This document shows, piece by piece, positions 1 to 9,155 of a stretch of DNA of 59,802 nucleotides. Within the stretch, counting starts at the first letter, position 1. Every line of letters begins with the position of its first letter. Both the position numbers and the translations under genes were made by a program. The stretch spans positions 1 through 59,802 of the forward strand of contig SHBF01000003.1 of assembly GCA_004212975.1 (NCBI GenBank), given 5' to 3'. This stretch comes from SAR86 cluster bacterium (GTDB lineage Bacteria > Pseudomonadota > Gammaproteobacteria > Magnimaribacterales > D2472). The notes under the pieces were generated by a model. That model was not told the origin of the DNA. It saw only the letters and a program-made list of their open reading frames with translations, and searched no databases.

Positions 1-2
1 CT

Positions 3-140
3 CAATTGATATTGCTTGATGATTCTGTTCAGGCACTCAATAACTACAGAAATCAACTAAATCAGGTGATATTAGAGATTCAAACACAGATATCGAGTGT
101 TCAAAATTCTCTAAACACCGATAAAGTTGTTCAAAATTAA
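3..140 (+). CDS. C-terminal end of a truncated CDS (5' end outside window), coiled-coil-like tail
   Basis: Open frame from the window edge to TAA at 138-140, translating QLILLDDSVQALNNYRNQLNQVILEIQTQISSVQNSLNTDKVVQN. Confidence 0.55.
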   Translation, partial: QLILLDDSVQALNNYRNQLNQVILEIQTQISSVQNSLNTDKVVQN

Positions 141-161
141 CAATTTATTTAATATATATGT

Positions 162-374
162 GTGAATAGGTTTGTTTTACAGGTTTTTTTGTTCCTTGCA
201 TTTATCCCTTTAGCTATTTTAGTCGGTTATGGAATTCTTGTGATTGCGCCAATTTTTTGCTGTTTTCTTGCAATTAATTCCTATAAATTTAACAATTATA
301 GAGAAATGTACATATGGATGGCATTTGGAGGTCTTTCTTTCATGCTTGCTTTGTATATGTTGGGAGTTTTATGA
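162..374 (+). CDS. small membrane protein (70 aa)
   Basis: ORF with two hydrophobic segments; its stop overlaps the next gene's ATG (ATGA at 371-374). Confidence 0.6.
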   Translation: MNRFVLQVFLFLAFIPLAILVGYGILVIAPIFCCFLAINSYKFNNYREMYIWMAFGGLSFMLALYMLGVL

Positions 375-769
375 GCGTTATAATTAAAGGATATTTACTT
401 ATAATTGGTGTTACTTCAATAGTAATGGGTTTATGGGCAATGTTTGGACCAGAATTTGTGTCTTGGTATCCTGCCTTTGATGGTGTAGAAAGATATACTC
501 CTTTGGCAAATTTTATCAGAACAATGTCTGGAGTTTTTGTTGCATCTGGCTATATTCTTGTCCGGTTTATTTTTTCCTCATCAAAAGTTCAACTTGGCAC
601 AGTTTTAATATACATGTGTGCATTCATGCTTCTAGGTAAAGCTTGTGGATTATATTACGAGGGATATCATTTTCATGATGTCATTGCATCAATTTTAGGT
701 GTACTTACTCTTATCGGTCTGACAATAGTCCACAGACAAAGAAAAAATTTACTTAATTACGATCTTTAA
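371..769 (+). CDS. DUF4345-like small integral membrane protein
   Basis: ORF 314..769 with preferred start at ATG 371 (ATGA coupling); four hydrophobic segments, DUF4345-like pattern. Confidence 0.6.
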   Translation: MSVIIKGYLLIIGVTSIVMGLWAMFGPEFVSWYPAFDGVERYTPLANFIRTMSGVFVASGYILVRFIFSSSKVQLGTVLIYMCAFMLLGKACGLYYEGYHFHDVIASILGVLTLIGLTIVHRQRKNLLNYDL

Positions 770-814
770 AAATTTTCCACTTAGACAATATAACTATATA
801 TAATGCATATGCCT

Positions 815-899
815 GGGGATGTGGTGGAACTGGTAGACACGCTTGGCTTAGAACCAAGTGCCGCAAGGCGTGGGGGTTCGACTCCCTCCATCCTTACCA
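815..899 (+). tRNA. tRNA-Leu(UAG)
   Basis: Acceptor GGGGATG/CATCCTT, D-arm TGGTGGAACTGGTAGACAC, anticodon loop CTTAGAA, long variable arm TGCCGCAAGGCG, T-loop TTCGACT, encoded CCA. Confidence 0.93.
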
Positions 900-1004
900 A
901 TTTTATATAAAAAATAGATACTTTTTTTATCAAATTACTAGTTAAATTGTATTTTACATATATACTCATTTAGGTATGTTAATTGTTAACTTACATAAAG
1001 AGCG

Positions 1005-1068
1005 GGGAGCAGCAGCATAGCTGGGGTGCTTTTTATTATTTGACCCAGCCTTTGCTGGGTTTTTTTTT
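1005..1068 (+). promoter_or_regulatory. TonB receptor leader with mutually exclusive hairpins (candidate attenuator)
   Basis: GCTGGG 1020-1025 can pair with CCCAGC 1044-1049, which otherwise pairs with GCTGGGT 1054-1060 of the terminator. Confidence 0.4.
1043..1068 (+). terminator. Rho-independent terminator-type hairpin
   Basis: ACCCAGC-CTTT-GCTGGGT followed by a run of T (1060-1068); ends 15 nt before the receptor ATG. Confidence 0.75.
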
Positions 1069-1083
1069 GAGAGGATATGAATT

Positions 1084-3447
1084 ATGAAAAACTTTAAAAC
1101 AATTTTGTGCACACTAATTTTGGCACCATTTATTTTGATTTCACAAGAAGTTGAAGAAGTCATAGTAACAGCAAACAAAAAAGCTGAGACTGTGCAAGAA
1201 ATACCTATGAATATATCTGTAATAACAGAATTAGCTATCGAGGAACGAGGTATAACTAACCCTGAAGACTACTTGAGATCTATTGCTGGTGTTTCAACTC
1301 CTGGTGGCTCAAATTACTATACTTTTAGGGGCTTAAACACATCTACCTCTCAAAGATCTTCAGGGACGTCATCTACATATATTGATGAAATTAATGGAAC
1401 TTTAATGGGATTATTTGATGTTGAAAGAATAGAGGTTCTTAGAGGGCCTCAAGGAACGCTTTACGGATCAAATGCAATCGGTGGAACTATAAGATACATA
1501 ACTAATAAACCAGATTCTAGCGCTGCATATGGGAAGATTAGACTGGGTTATGGTGACAAGGTTAAAGCAGGTGATCCTGAAACAAGCATTGAAATGATGT
1601 ACAACATGCCTTTAAGTGACAGCCTTGCTGTAAGAGCGGTATATTCTCAACTTGTATCACCTGGAATCTATAAAAATATACAAACTGGTAAAACAGTTGG
1701 TGAAGAGGATGATTCGCAACTTATGATCACTCTTGGTTTTAACGATGGAGGCAAACTTACAGGAAGTTTAAGGTACATTAATTTCAATAATAAAGCATTT
1801 GGTATTTTAGAGCCTGGTCAGAGCAAGCCTGGTAGTGCTGACGTATATGTTGAGGGATGTCCTCAAGCAACAGGCTGGTTTTATAATTTTGAAGGTGATC
1901 CAACTTGCTCACGTTTAGACGCAATATCCTCGTTTGCAGCTTCAGAGGGAGTAAGTGGAGTTCTTTCAAATTATGACCCTAAGTTTTCTCATGCCTTAGC
2001 TGCTGATGAATCTGAAGATATTACAAGAGAAATCATTGTAGCTAATCTAAAATATGATTTTGGCCTCTTTGATGCAAACCTAATTATTTCTGATAGAACG
2101 GTTACCGATGATTCGGTTACAGACTGGGCTAGAATTGACATGGATGATTACGTTCCAGCACCACTAATTGTAGATGGTGATGAATATTACGAAGAGACAA
2201 CAGAACTTAGATTAATCTCAAAGCCAGGAAAATTTGAGTGGACTATTGGATATTACAATTATAAGTTCAATGAAGAAGCTAACTCAATATCACAAACACA
2301 ATATGCAATGGATCAGGATTGGTTAGAGTATGTAATGCTTTATGCGGCTGGTTTGAGTCCTGGTGATTATGACGCAACAGCATATTGCCCTCCATTTTGT
2401 GAAGGTCATCTAGGTTATCCTTATTTTTATTATGGATCTTACACTGAATATAATGAACAAGAAGAAACATCTATGTATGGTCAATTTGACTATAACGTCA
2501 ATGATAAATTAACTCTAACATTAGGTATTAGAGATTATGAAATTGATGATGCATCTAAGTCTTACCAGTATGGCATATTTTTTATGGGTAGTACTGGGTG
2601 TGATGGTAATGATCCATCCGGTACTGACTGTTCGGAGTTATCAGGCTCAGAGTCTGACACTAGGATGAAATATGCAGCAAGTTATAGGGTTAATGAAGAT
2701 TTAACATTGTATGCAACTCAAGCAGCAGGTTACAGACCTGGAGGAAATCAGGCGCCACTTCCTCCATTCTGTAGTAGTGATGAAGCAGCTCAAGCTAATT
2801 TTTCAAGAAGATTTAATTCTGATGAAGCTGAAACTACTGAATTTGGTGTGAAAGCTAGAGGGGAAAATTATACTGCTAATGTTACTTATTTTGATGTTGA
2901 CTGGGATGGAATTATTATCCAAGTTACTCCTGGTTGTGGCTGGAGATATAATTTTAATGGCGGTAAAGCTGAAACCTCTGGTTGGGAATTTGATTTTACA
3001 TATGCAGTTAATGATTCTGTTTCTCTGGATTTTGCTGGAAGCTCAATGACTGCGGAAACATCAATTGATATTGTTTCACTTGGAGCATCTGCTGGTGACA
3101 GACTTCCAAATACAGTTGAAAAACAATGGAACCTTGGATTGGTATATGACACCTCAATAATGTCATATCCAACTTATGCAAGGCTTGATGTAAATTATTA
3201 TGGAGATAGTTTTAATACCTTTGCTGAAAATCCAAATTCAAGCTCTCCAGATTACACAAAGCTAAACTTTAATCTTGGATTAGATTTGAATGAAAATTCT
3301 AAATTACAACTATCTGTAGATAATCTTACAGACGAAAGAACTGAAGCATATGTCTATGCAGTGAATGACACATCCTGGAGACCAAGAAATTGGATGCAGT
3401 GGATACCTCCAAGAACTGTCAGCTTGAAATATTCTTTTAGTTTCTAA
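1084..3447 (+). CDS. TonB-dependent outer membrane receptor
   Basis: 787 aa; signal peptide, EEVIVTANKKAETVQEIPMNISVI plug start, VERIEVLRGPQGTLYGSNAIGGTIRYITNKP, C-terminal ..TVSLKYSFSF beta-strand. Confidence 0.95.
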   Translation: MKNFKTILCTLILAPFILISQEVEEVIVTANKKAETVQEIPMNISVITELAIEERGITNPEDYLRSIAGVSTPGGSNYYTFRGLNTSTSQRSSGTSSTYIDEINGTLMGLFDVERIEVLRGPQGTLYGSNAIGGTIRYITNKPDSSAAYGKIRLGYGDKVKAGDPETSIEMMYNMPLSDSLAVRAVYSQLVSPGIYKNIQTGKTVGEEDDSQLMITLGFNDGGKLTGSLRYINFNNKAFGILEPGQSKPGSADVYVEGCPQATGWFYNFEGDPTCSRLDAISSFAASEGVSGVLSNYDPKFSHALAADESEDITREIIVANLKYDFGLFDANLIISDRTVTDDSVTDWARIDMDDYVPAPLIVDGDEYYEETTELRLISKPGKFEWTIGYYNYKFNEEANSISQTQYAMDQDWLEYVMLYAAGLSPGDYDATAYCPPFCEGHLGYPYFYYGSYTEYNEQEETSMYGQFDYNVNDKLTLTLGIRDYEIDDASKSYQYGIFFMGSTGCDGNDPSGTDCSELSGSESDTRMKYAASYRVNEDLTLYATQAAGYRPGGNQAPLPPFCSSDEAAQANFSRRFNSDEAETTEFGVKARGENYTANVTYFDVDWDGIIIQVTPGCGWRYNFNGGKAETSGWEFDFTYAVNDSVSLDFAGSSMTAETSIDIVSLGASAGDRLPNTVEKQWNLGLVYDTSIMSYPTYARLDVNYYGDSFNTFAENPNSSSPDYTKLNFNLGLDLNENSKLQLSVDNLTDERTEAYVYAVNDTSWRPRNWMQWIPPRTVSLKYSFSF

Positions 3448-3455
3448 ATTTTAAT

Positions 3456-3482
3456 GGATGAAGAGATAATATCTCTTCATCC
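3456..3482. repeat. perfect inverted repeat / hairpin in TonB receptor-GH16 intergenic region
   Basis: GGATGAAGAGAT-AAT-ATCTCTTCATCC, 12-bp perfect arms with 3-nt loop, no following T-tract. Confidence 0.75.
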
Positions 3483-3543
3483 AACTTTAATTAGCTATAA
3501 AAATACTAATCTTGTATAGTTTTTTAAAATTAGGTAAAACTAT

Positions 3544-4524
3544 ATGAGAATTATTTTTATATATATTCTTACACTTTCTATCATTGTTTGTTCTGATGAC
3601 GAAGATATTGTCGAAACAAATATTGTTAATCTAAAAGAATACACTGTCGATAAAAGCTCATATTGCAAAGAAAGAGCTGAACCAAAAAATTTAATATGGT
3701 TCCAGAATTTTGATGAAAATTATCTATCTCCAGATGTTTGGAATTATTCAACTTCAAATGGTTTTTACGATGGAAAAGAATTTATTAGTGGTTGGGGCAA
3801 TGGAGAACTACAGTACTATACAAAGCCCAGAAAATTAGAAAGTAATAACAATACGTCTAAAAACCTTTTTATTGAAAATGGGTATTTAAAAATACAACCT
3901 ATATATAGAAAAGATAAATCACGAATCAGCAGCGGTGAAGATGCATATAACTTTACTTCAGCAAGAATTAACACCAAAAACCTTAAATCTTTTTCCTATC
4001 CATCAAAAATTTCAATATGCTTTAAGGTTCCAAAAGGAATTGGATTTTGGCCTGCATTTTGGTTGATGCCAAGTGAAGATATTAGATGGCCAGTTGGAGG
4101 AGAAATTGATATTTTAGAAAATAGAGGCAGAATATCTAATATTTCAAGCTCTGCTCTTCATTTTGGCAAACAATGGAATAAAAAATCTACGCTTGTGGGT
4201 GAAGCTTTAATTCCAAGGCAGGTTCGCTTCCAAGATAAATTTCATTCTATATCTTTGGTATGGAAGGAAAATGTCATTGCTTTTTATCTTGATAATTCTT
4301 CGGATCCATATTTCACTATAAATTCTGATCATCCAGAATTTCAAAAATATAAGTACCCATTCAATAGAGATTATTACATGATTTTAAACGTAGCGGTTGG
4401 AGGTAAATATGATGATTATTGGGTTGATTTTGATGCATTTTGCAATGATGAAGAGTGTTCAAATAAAGAAGATCCTGATAGTCATAGATTTATAATTGAT
4501 TGGATTGAATATGAGAGACTTTAA
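3544..4524 (+). CDS. glycoside hydrolase family 16 (beta-glucanase/laminarinase-like), probable lipoprotein
   Basis: Catalytic motif GGEIDILENRG (ExDxxE), GFWPAFWLMP, WGNGELQYYT; N-terminus with a Cys after a hydrophobic segment (LSIIVC). Confidence 0.88.
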   Translation: MRIIFIYILTLSIIVCSDDEDIVETNIVNLKEYTVDKSSYCKERAEPKNLIWFQNFDENYLSPDVWNYSTSNGFYDGKEFISGWGNGELQYYTKPRKLESNNNTSKNLFIENGYLKIQPIYRKDKSRISSGEDAYNFTSARINTKNLKSFSYPSKISICFKVPKGIGFWPAFWLMPSEDIRWPVGGEIDILENRGRISNISSSALHFGKQWNKKSTLVGEALIPRQVRFQDKFHSISLVWKENVIAFYLDNSSDPYFTINSDHPEFQKYKYPFNRDYYMILNVAVGGKYDDYWVDFDAFCNDEECSNKEDPDSHRFIIDWIEYERL

Positions 4525-4547
4525 AAATTATCAATTATAATTAGTGA

Positions 4548-5906
4548 ATGTCTAGGGGATTTATATTATCAGATGAAATTCTTGATCATAAGATCAATTC
4601 TCCTGCTTTTGAAGAAAAGCATAACTTTGATGCATCAGGTAAATTAAATGATTTAGAGCTCTTCACTAAAGGGCAACCCTTCAGTCTATATAAAGAACTT
4701 AGAGAAAATGCACCAATATATTTTCATGATCCTATGCCTATGGATCCTGAGCCTGGTTATTGGGTATTAACCAAATATGAAGATATAAAGTATGTATCAA
4801 TGAATCCAAAAATTTTTTCGTCGCAATATGCTACTGGCAATATGCTAACGCTAGGATCAGAAAAAAATAGACACCCTAAATTATTTAAATCAACTATAGA
4901 CCATATGTTAAATTTGGATGGAGAAATGCATCTTAATCTAAGAAAAGAGCATATGCCATTTTTTAAGCCTGGATACGTAGATGAATTAAAACAAAAAGTT
5001 TCTTTGAAAGTTACTGAGTTACTGGATCAAATTGCTCCAATGGGTGAGTGCAATCTTGTTAAAGAAGTATCTCAACAATTACCTATTTACACTCTCTCAG
5101 AAATACTTGGAATTCCGGATGAAGACAGACAAAAATTAGTCTCTTGGATGGAATTTCTTGAATTAGCTCAATACTTTACTTATGAAATGATAAAAGAGCA
5201 AAATGAGGGCAAGACAGATTCAACCCCAGATTCAGCGCTGATACATATGTTTAATGCAATGGTTGATGAAATGTTTGATTACGGAAGATTCATTCTTAAA
5301 AACAAAAGAAAGAATCCATCAAATGATCTTTTGAGTGCTATTGCTAATGCAAAAATAGAAGGTGAAGAGCTTTCTGATGAATTTCTTGATGGATCTTGGC
5401 TGTTAATAATTTTTGCAGGTAACGACACTACTAGAAATACAATGAGCGGCGGCATTAAACTTCTTCATGAGAATCAGCATCAAAAAGAGTTATTAATTAA
5501 TAATTATGACTTACTTCCAGGTTTTATTAATGAGACTGTAAGATGTGTTTCACCAGTAATTCATATGAGAAGAACATCTCTCATTGAAACAGAAATAGGT
5601 GGCCAAAAGATTGGTCCTCATGAAAAGATAGCATTATGGTATGGAGCCGCAAATAGAGATCCAGAAATTTTTGATAAACCTGATGAATTTAATATTCAAA
5701 GAGAAAATGCAGAAAAACATCTTGCTTTTGGTATAGGCAGGCATACATGCCTTGGTAAACCAATTGCTTTGATGCAATTGAATGAATTTTATTCACAATT
5801 TCTTAAGAGATTTCCGGATTTTGAAATGGATGGTGAATGGAAGGTGGCCCCAAATAATTTTGTTCACGCTATTCAAGAAATGCCAATTAAATTTACTAAA
5901 GAATGA
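4548..5906 (+). CDS. cytochrome P450
   Basis: I-helix AGNDTTRN, ExxR (ETVR), heme loop FGIGRHTCLGKPIA. Confidence 0.95.
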   Translation: MSRGFILSDEILDHKINSPAFEEKHNFDASGKLNDLELFTKGQPFSLYKELRENAPIYFHDPMPMDPEPGYWVLTKYEDIKYVSMNPKIFSSQYATGNMLTLGSEKNRHPKLFKSTIDHMLNLDGEMHLNLRKEHMPFFKPGYVDELKQKVSLKVTELLDQIAPMGECNLVKEVSQQLPIYTLSEILGIPDEDRQKLVSWMEFLELAQYFTYEMIKEQNEGKTDSTPDSALIHMFNAMVDEMFDYGRFILKNKRKNPSNDLLSAIANAKIEGEELSDEFLDGSWLLIIFAGNDTTRNTMSGGIKLLHENQHQKELLINNYDLLPGFINETVRCVSPVIHMRRTSLIETEIGGQKIGPHEKIALWYGAANRDPEIFDKPDEFNIQRENAEKHLAFGIGRHTCLGKPIALMQLNEFYSQFLKRFPDFEMDGEWKVAPNNFVHAIQEMPIKFTKE

Positions 5907-7177
5907 TAATACCTTATAGATTTAAAGTAGTTTTTTTATCATTCTTAGCTGTTTTTATTTGTTATATAGATAGAGTTAATATTTCTGTTGCAATCATTCC
6001 TATGCAAGAGCAGTTTGGATGGTCTGAATCGCAGGTTGGTATTATTTTGGGATCATTTTATTTCGGATATATGATCACAATGATTCTTGGTGGATATTTA
6101 GCTGATAAATATGGCGGTAAAAAGGTTCTTGGATTTGCACTACTAATTTGGTCATTATTTACAATCATTACTCCTTTTTTTGCTTACCAAGGATTGTGGT
6201 GGTTAATATTAATTAGAATTCTAATGGGTCTAGGAGAAGGGGTTACTTTTCCTTCATGGCATGCAATATATGCTAGATGGATACCATTTCAAGAAAGAAC
6301 AAGATCAATAGGTTTTACTAATAGTGGTATAGCTGCCGGGACACTATTTGGATTTGCAGTTGCAGCATTGATAATTGCAAATTACTCTTGGGAATGGGTC
6401 TTTTATTTATTTGGATTACTAGGATTTTTTTGGTATTTTTTCTGGAATAGAATAGTTACATCTTTTCCAGAGGATAATAAGCTTCTTTCAGATGAGGAAT
6501 TACATTATATAAAGACTCAAGCACCTTCTAAAGAATCTGCTCCAACAATTCCGCTTTTAAAACTTATAAGAAATGCTCCTTTTATGGCAATAGCAGTTGC
6601 AACATTTTGTAATAATTGGTCTTTATATACATTTCTTTCTTACTTACCAAAATATGTTAATGCTCCCGTTGCCCAAGGTGGAATGGGAATAGACTTAGGA
6701 TCAAATGTATTTATTTATTCAATACTTATACCAAGTTTTGTTGCAATTTTTTCTTTGATATTGGGAGGCTTTTTAGCTGATGGTTTAATCAAAAGGGGAT
6801 ATGGCTTACTCAACATAAGAAAAAGTGTAAATTCAATAGGTTTTTTTGGTTCGGCATTACTGTTATACCTAATATCGTTGGAGGATTCTCTTATAAATCT
6901 TGTCATATTATTGAGCCTAATTAATGTATGTTCTGGCATATGTGCAGGCGGTTTTGGAGTTAATCATGCTGATCTAGGCCCTAAATATACTGGTTCATTG
7001 GTAGGAATCGCAGGAAGTATTGGAATGCTTGCAGCAATTATGAGCCCAATAGCTGCAGGATATATTCTTGAAATAACTAACTCTTGGAATTCTATATTTT
7101 ATGTCTGTACATTTGTACTTATATTCGGCGGGACCTTTTATTTGCTTTTTGCAAGTGTTGAAAAACAATTCGATTAA
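5903..7177 (+). CDS. MFS transporter (anion:cation symporter type)
   Basis: ~12 TM; YIDRVNISVAIIPMQEQFGWSESQVGIILGSFYFGYM, GGYLADKYGGKK; start overlaps P450 stop. Confidence 0.88.
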   Translation: MIIPYRFKVVFLSFLAVFICYIDRVNISVAIIPMQEQFGWSESQVGIILGSFYFGYMITMILGGYLADKYGGKKVLGFALLIWSLFTIITPFFAYQGLWWLILIRILMGLGEGVTFPSWHAIYARWIPFQERTRSIGFTNSGIAAGTLFGFAVAALIIANYSWEWVFYLFGLLGFFWYFFWNRIVTSFPEDNKLLSDEELHYIKTQAPSKESAPTIPLLKLIRNAPFMAIAVATFCNNWSLYTFLSYLPKYVNAPVAQGGMGIDLGSNVFIYSILIPSFVAIFSLILGGFLADGLIKRGYGLLNIRKSVNSIGFFGSALLLYLISLEDSLINLVILLSLINVCSGICAGGFGVNHADLGPKYTGSLVGIAGSIGMLAAIMSPIAAGYILEITNSWNSIFYVCTFVLIFGGTFYLLFASVEKQFD

Positions 7178-7677
7178 TTTCTAACCATATTTTGGAAAAA
7201 ATCAAATATTTCCTGACTTGATCTATCTCTAGCAGTTCTCCATTCTGTAGTATTTGAGTTATTTATTACATTTTTGTTTTTATCAAAGACCAAAACTCTT
7301 GGAATCCCCTCAGCAGAAGCAATTCCAAATTCCTCCATTAAATTCATATTTATTTCATATCTAAGAACGTCTATATAAAGAACATTAAATTTTTCATTAA
7401 TATGTTTTTCAATTTTAGGAATATTCATTGTTCCAGAGAATATCCTACAATCCGGGCACCAATTTGCTCCAAAAATAAGTATTGGTTGTTTTCCGTCTTT
7501 AATTGATTTATCAATAAAGTTATCCAGGAATTCAACACTATAAATTTCTCCATTGTAGGGCAACGGAAGTGGTGTAGTTAATTTGTCATCTTCATCAAGC
7601 ATAATATTTCCATTAATATTAATACAAATTAAAAAAAAGTATGAAATATTAATATATTTGATTACACTCTTTAACAT
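7174..7677 (-). CDS. thioredoxin-like protein (CPDC motif)
   Basis: ILIFGANWCPDCRIFSGTM ... GIPRVLVFDKNKN. Confidence 0.82.
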   Translation of the reverse strand: MLKSVIKYINISYFFLICININGNIMLDEDDKLTTPLPLPYNGEIYSVEFLDNFIDKSIKDGKQPILIFGANWCPDCRIFSGTMNIPKIEKHINEKFNVLYIDVLRYEINMNLMEEFGIASAEGIPRVLVFDKNKNVINNSNTTEWRTARDRSSQEIFDFFQNMVRN

Positions 7678-7714
7678 ATTATTTATTTTATTTTAAAAAG
7701 ATGGAGAAAAAAAG

Positions 7715-8128
7715 TTGATCTGGATTATTAGATTGTACCTGTTATTCATGGCATTTATATATACCCTGATTGGAGCTTGGGCAATATTAGATCCCTTACT
7801 TGGCGCTCTAGAACTGGGCTATCCAAGTTTTTTAAATGCTGTAGGTCTCTCAATAACATCTCCATTAGGATATTCTGAAATAGCTGGATTATATGGTGGT
7901 TTAAACTTATGTTTGGGCATTATGTGTCTAGTGGGTATTTTTAAAAGAGACATAGGCATTTTCTCAATTAAATTTGTAACCTTTCTAGTTGGATCAATTG
8001 CATTTGGTAGAGTAATTTTTTCTATGCTTCCAACAACCCCTGGCTTCTATAATCCTTACTTTGTTTTTGAAGTCATCGCTTTTTTTGTTGGAATAACGCT
8101 GTTATATCTTCAAAAGAAATTAAATTAA
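7715..8128 (+). CDS. DUF4345-like membrane protein, TTG start
   Basis: Four hydrophobic helices; purine-rich GGAGAAAAAAAG directly before TTG. Confidence 0.6.
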   Translation: MIWIIRLYLLFMAFIYTLIGAWAILDPLLGALELGYPSFLNAVGLSITSPLGYSEIAGLYGGLNLCLGIMCLVGIFKRDIGIFSIKFVTFLVGSIAFGRVIFSMLPTTPGFYNPYFVFEVIAFFVGITLLYLQKKLN

Positions 8129-9067
8129 ATTACTCAAACTTAATAAATATAAAACATAACTACTCACAAATAATATACCGACTAGGCGAATCGCATTTAC
8201 TGAAAATACTTTGTTTGAATAAAATAGTACTACCAACATAAAAACAATTGTTGCTGAGAACATTATTGTGAAGTCCCTGCTTAATAGAACTTGATCTAGC
8301 TGAACGCTTGAAAAAAAACCAATAATTGGAACAACTAATGTAATGTTTAACACATTTGATCCAATAACATTTCCAACTACCATGTCAGTTTTCTTTTTTA
8401 AAACCGCGCTTATTGTAGCTGCTAATTCTGGAAGGCTTGTTCCAATAGCAATGATAGTTAATCCAATAATCAATTCTGAAATATTTAACAAAATAGCAAT
8501 TTTTTCTGCATAAATGACTGCATATCTTGAACCAAAGATTAATGAAATTAATCCTATGGTCAAAAAAATTAAAGTAATTGAATTATTTTTATCTTGTTGT
8601 TCATCAATTAATGTTTGACTATCTCTATTTGTATTTATTACATACAAAAAATAACAAAAGCTTAATAACAAAAGGACTCCATCAAATTTTGAGACGTTTA
8701 AATCAATTAATACGTATCCAAGAATTAATGCTGAAACTAAAAAAGGCATTAGCTGAATTATTGGTGTTTTTTTTGGTAAAAAAGAAATACCTATACATGA
8801 AACACCAAATATTAGTGCAATGTTAGATATGTTTGATCCAACAACTGCGCCCATAGCAATGCTTTCACTTTTATTTAAAACAGAAGAAATTCCTACGAAT
8901 ATTTCAGGAGCGGAAGTGCCCAATGCAACTATAGTCAATCCTATTGTTAATTCACTAACTCCAATCTTCTTTGCAATTAAAGATGAGTTATCTACAAATT
9001 TGTCTGCACCCCAAATTAATACAGCCAATGAAGCAACTAAACCTAGGAAGTTGATTAGGAAATCCAT
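8120..9067 (-). CDS. calcium/sodium antiporter (CaCA family, YrbG-like)
   Basis: Duplicated alpha repeats: GLTIVALGTSAPEIFVGI...GSNISNI and GLTIIAIGTSLPELAATI...GSNVLNI. Confidence 0.92.
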   Translation of the reverse strand: MDFLINFLGLVASLAVLIWGADKFVDNSSLIAKKIGVSELTIGLTIVALGTSAPEIFVGISSVLNKSESIAMGAVVGSNISNIALIFGVSCIGISFLPKKTPIIQLMPFLVSALILGYVLIDLNVSKFDGVLLLLSFCYFLYVINTNRDSQTLIDEQQDKNNSITLIFLTIGLISLIFGSRYAVIYAEKIAILLNISELIIGLTIIAIGTSLPELAATISAVLKKKTDMVVGNVIGSNVLNITLVVPIIGFFSSVQLDQVLLSRDFTIMFSATIVFMLVVLFYSNKVFSVNAIRLVGILFVSSYVLYLLSLSNLI

Positions 9068-9155
9068 AATTTATTTTACCTTAGTTATTAATGGAGATTA
9101 TGTTTCGTTCCCAAAAATACAATATAATTTAGTTTCAAATTTATAGAGAATACAA

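Noticed and set aside
781-969. 62-aa minus-strand ORF (..VRMEGVEPPRLAALGSKPSVSTSSTTSPG..)
   Set aside because: Antisense translation of tRNA-Leu; a familiar spurious annotation.
2279-2470. Minus-strand ORFs inside the TonB receptor (also 1784-1969 and 2886-3152)
   Set aside because: Fully inside a strongly supported CDS, no start context or recognisable domain.
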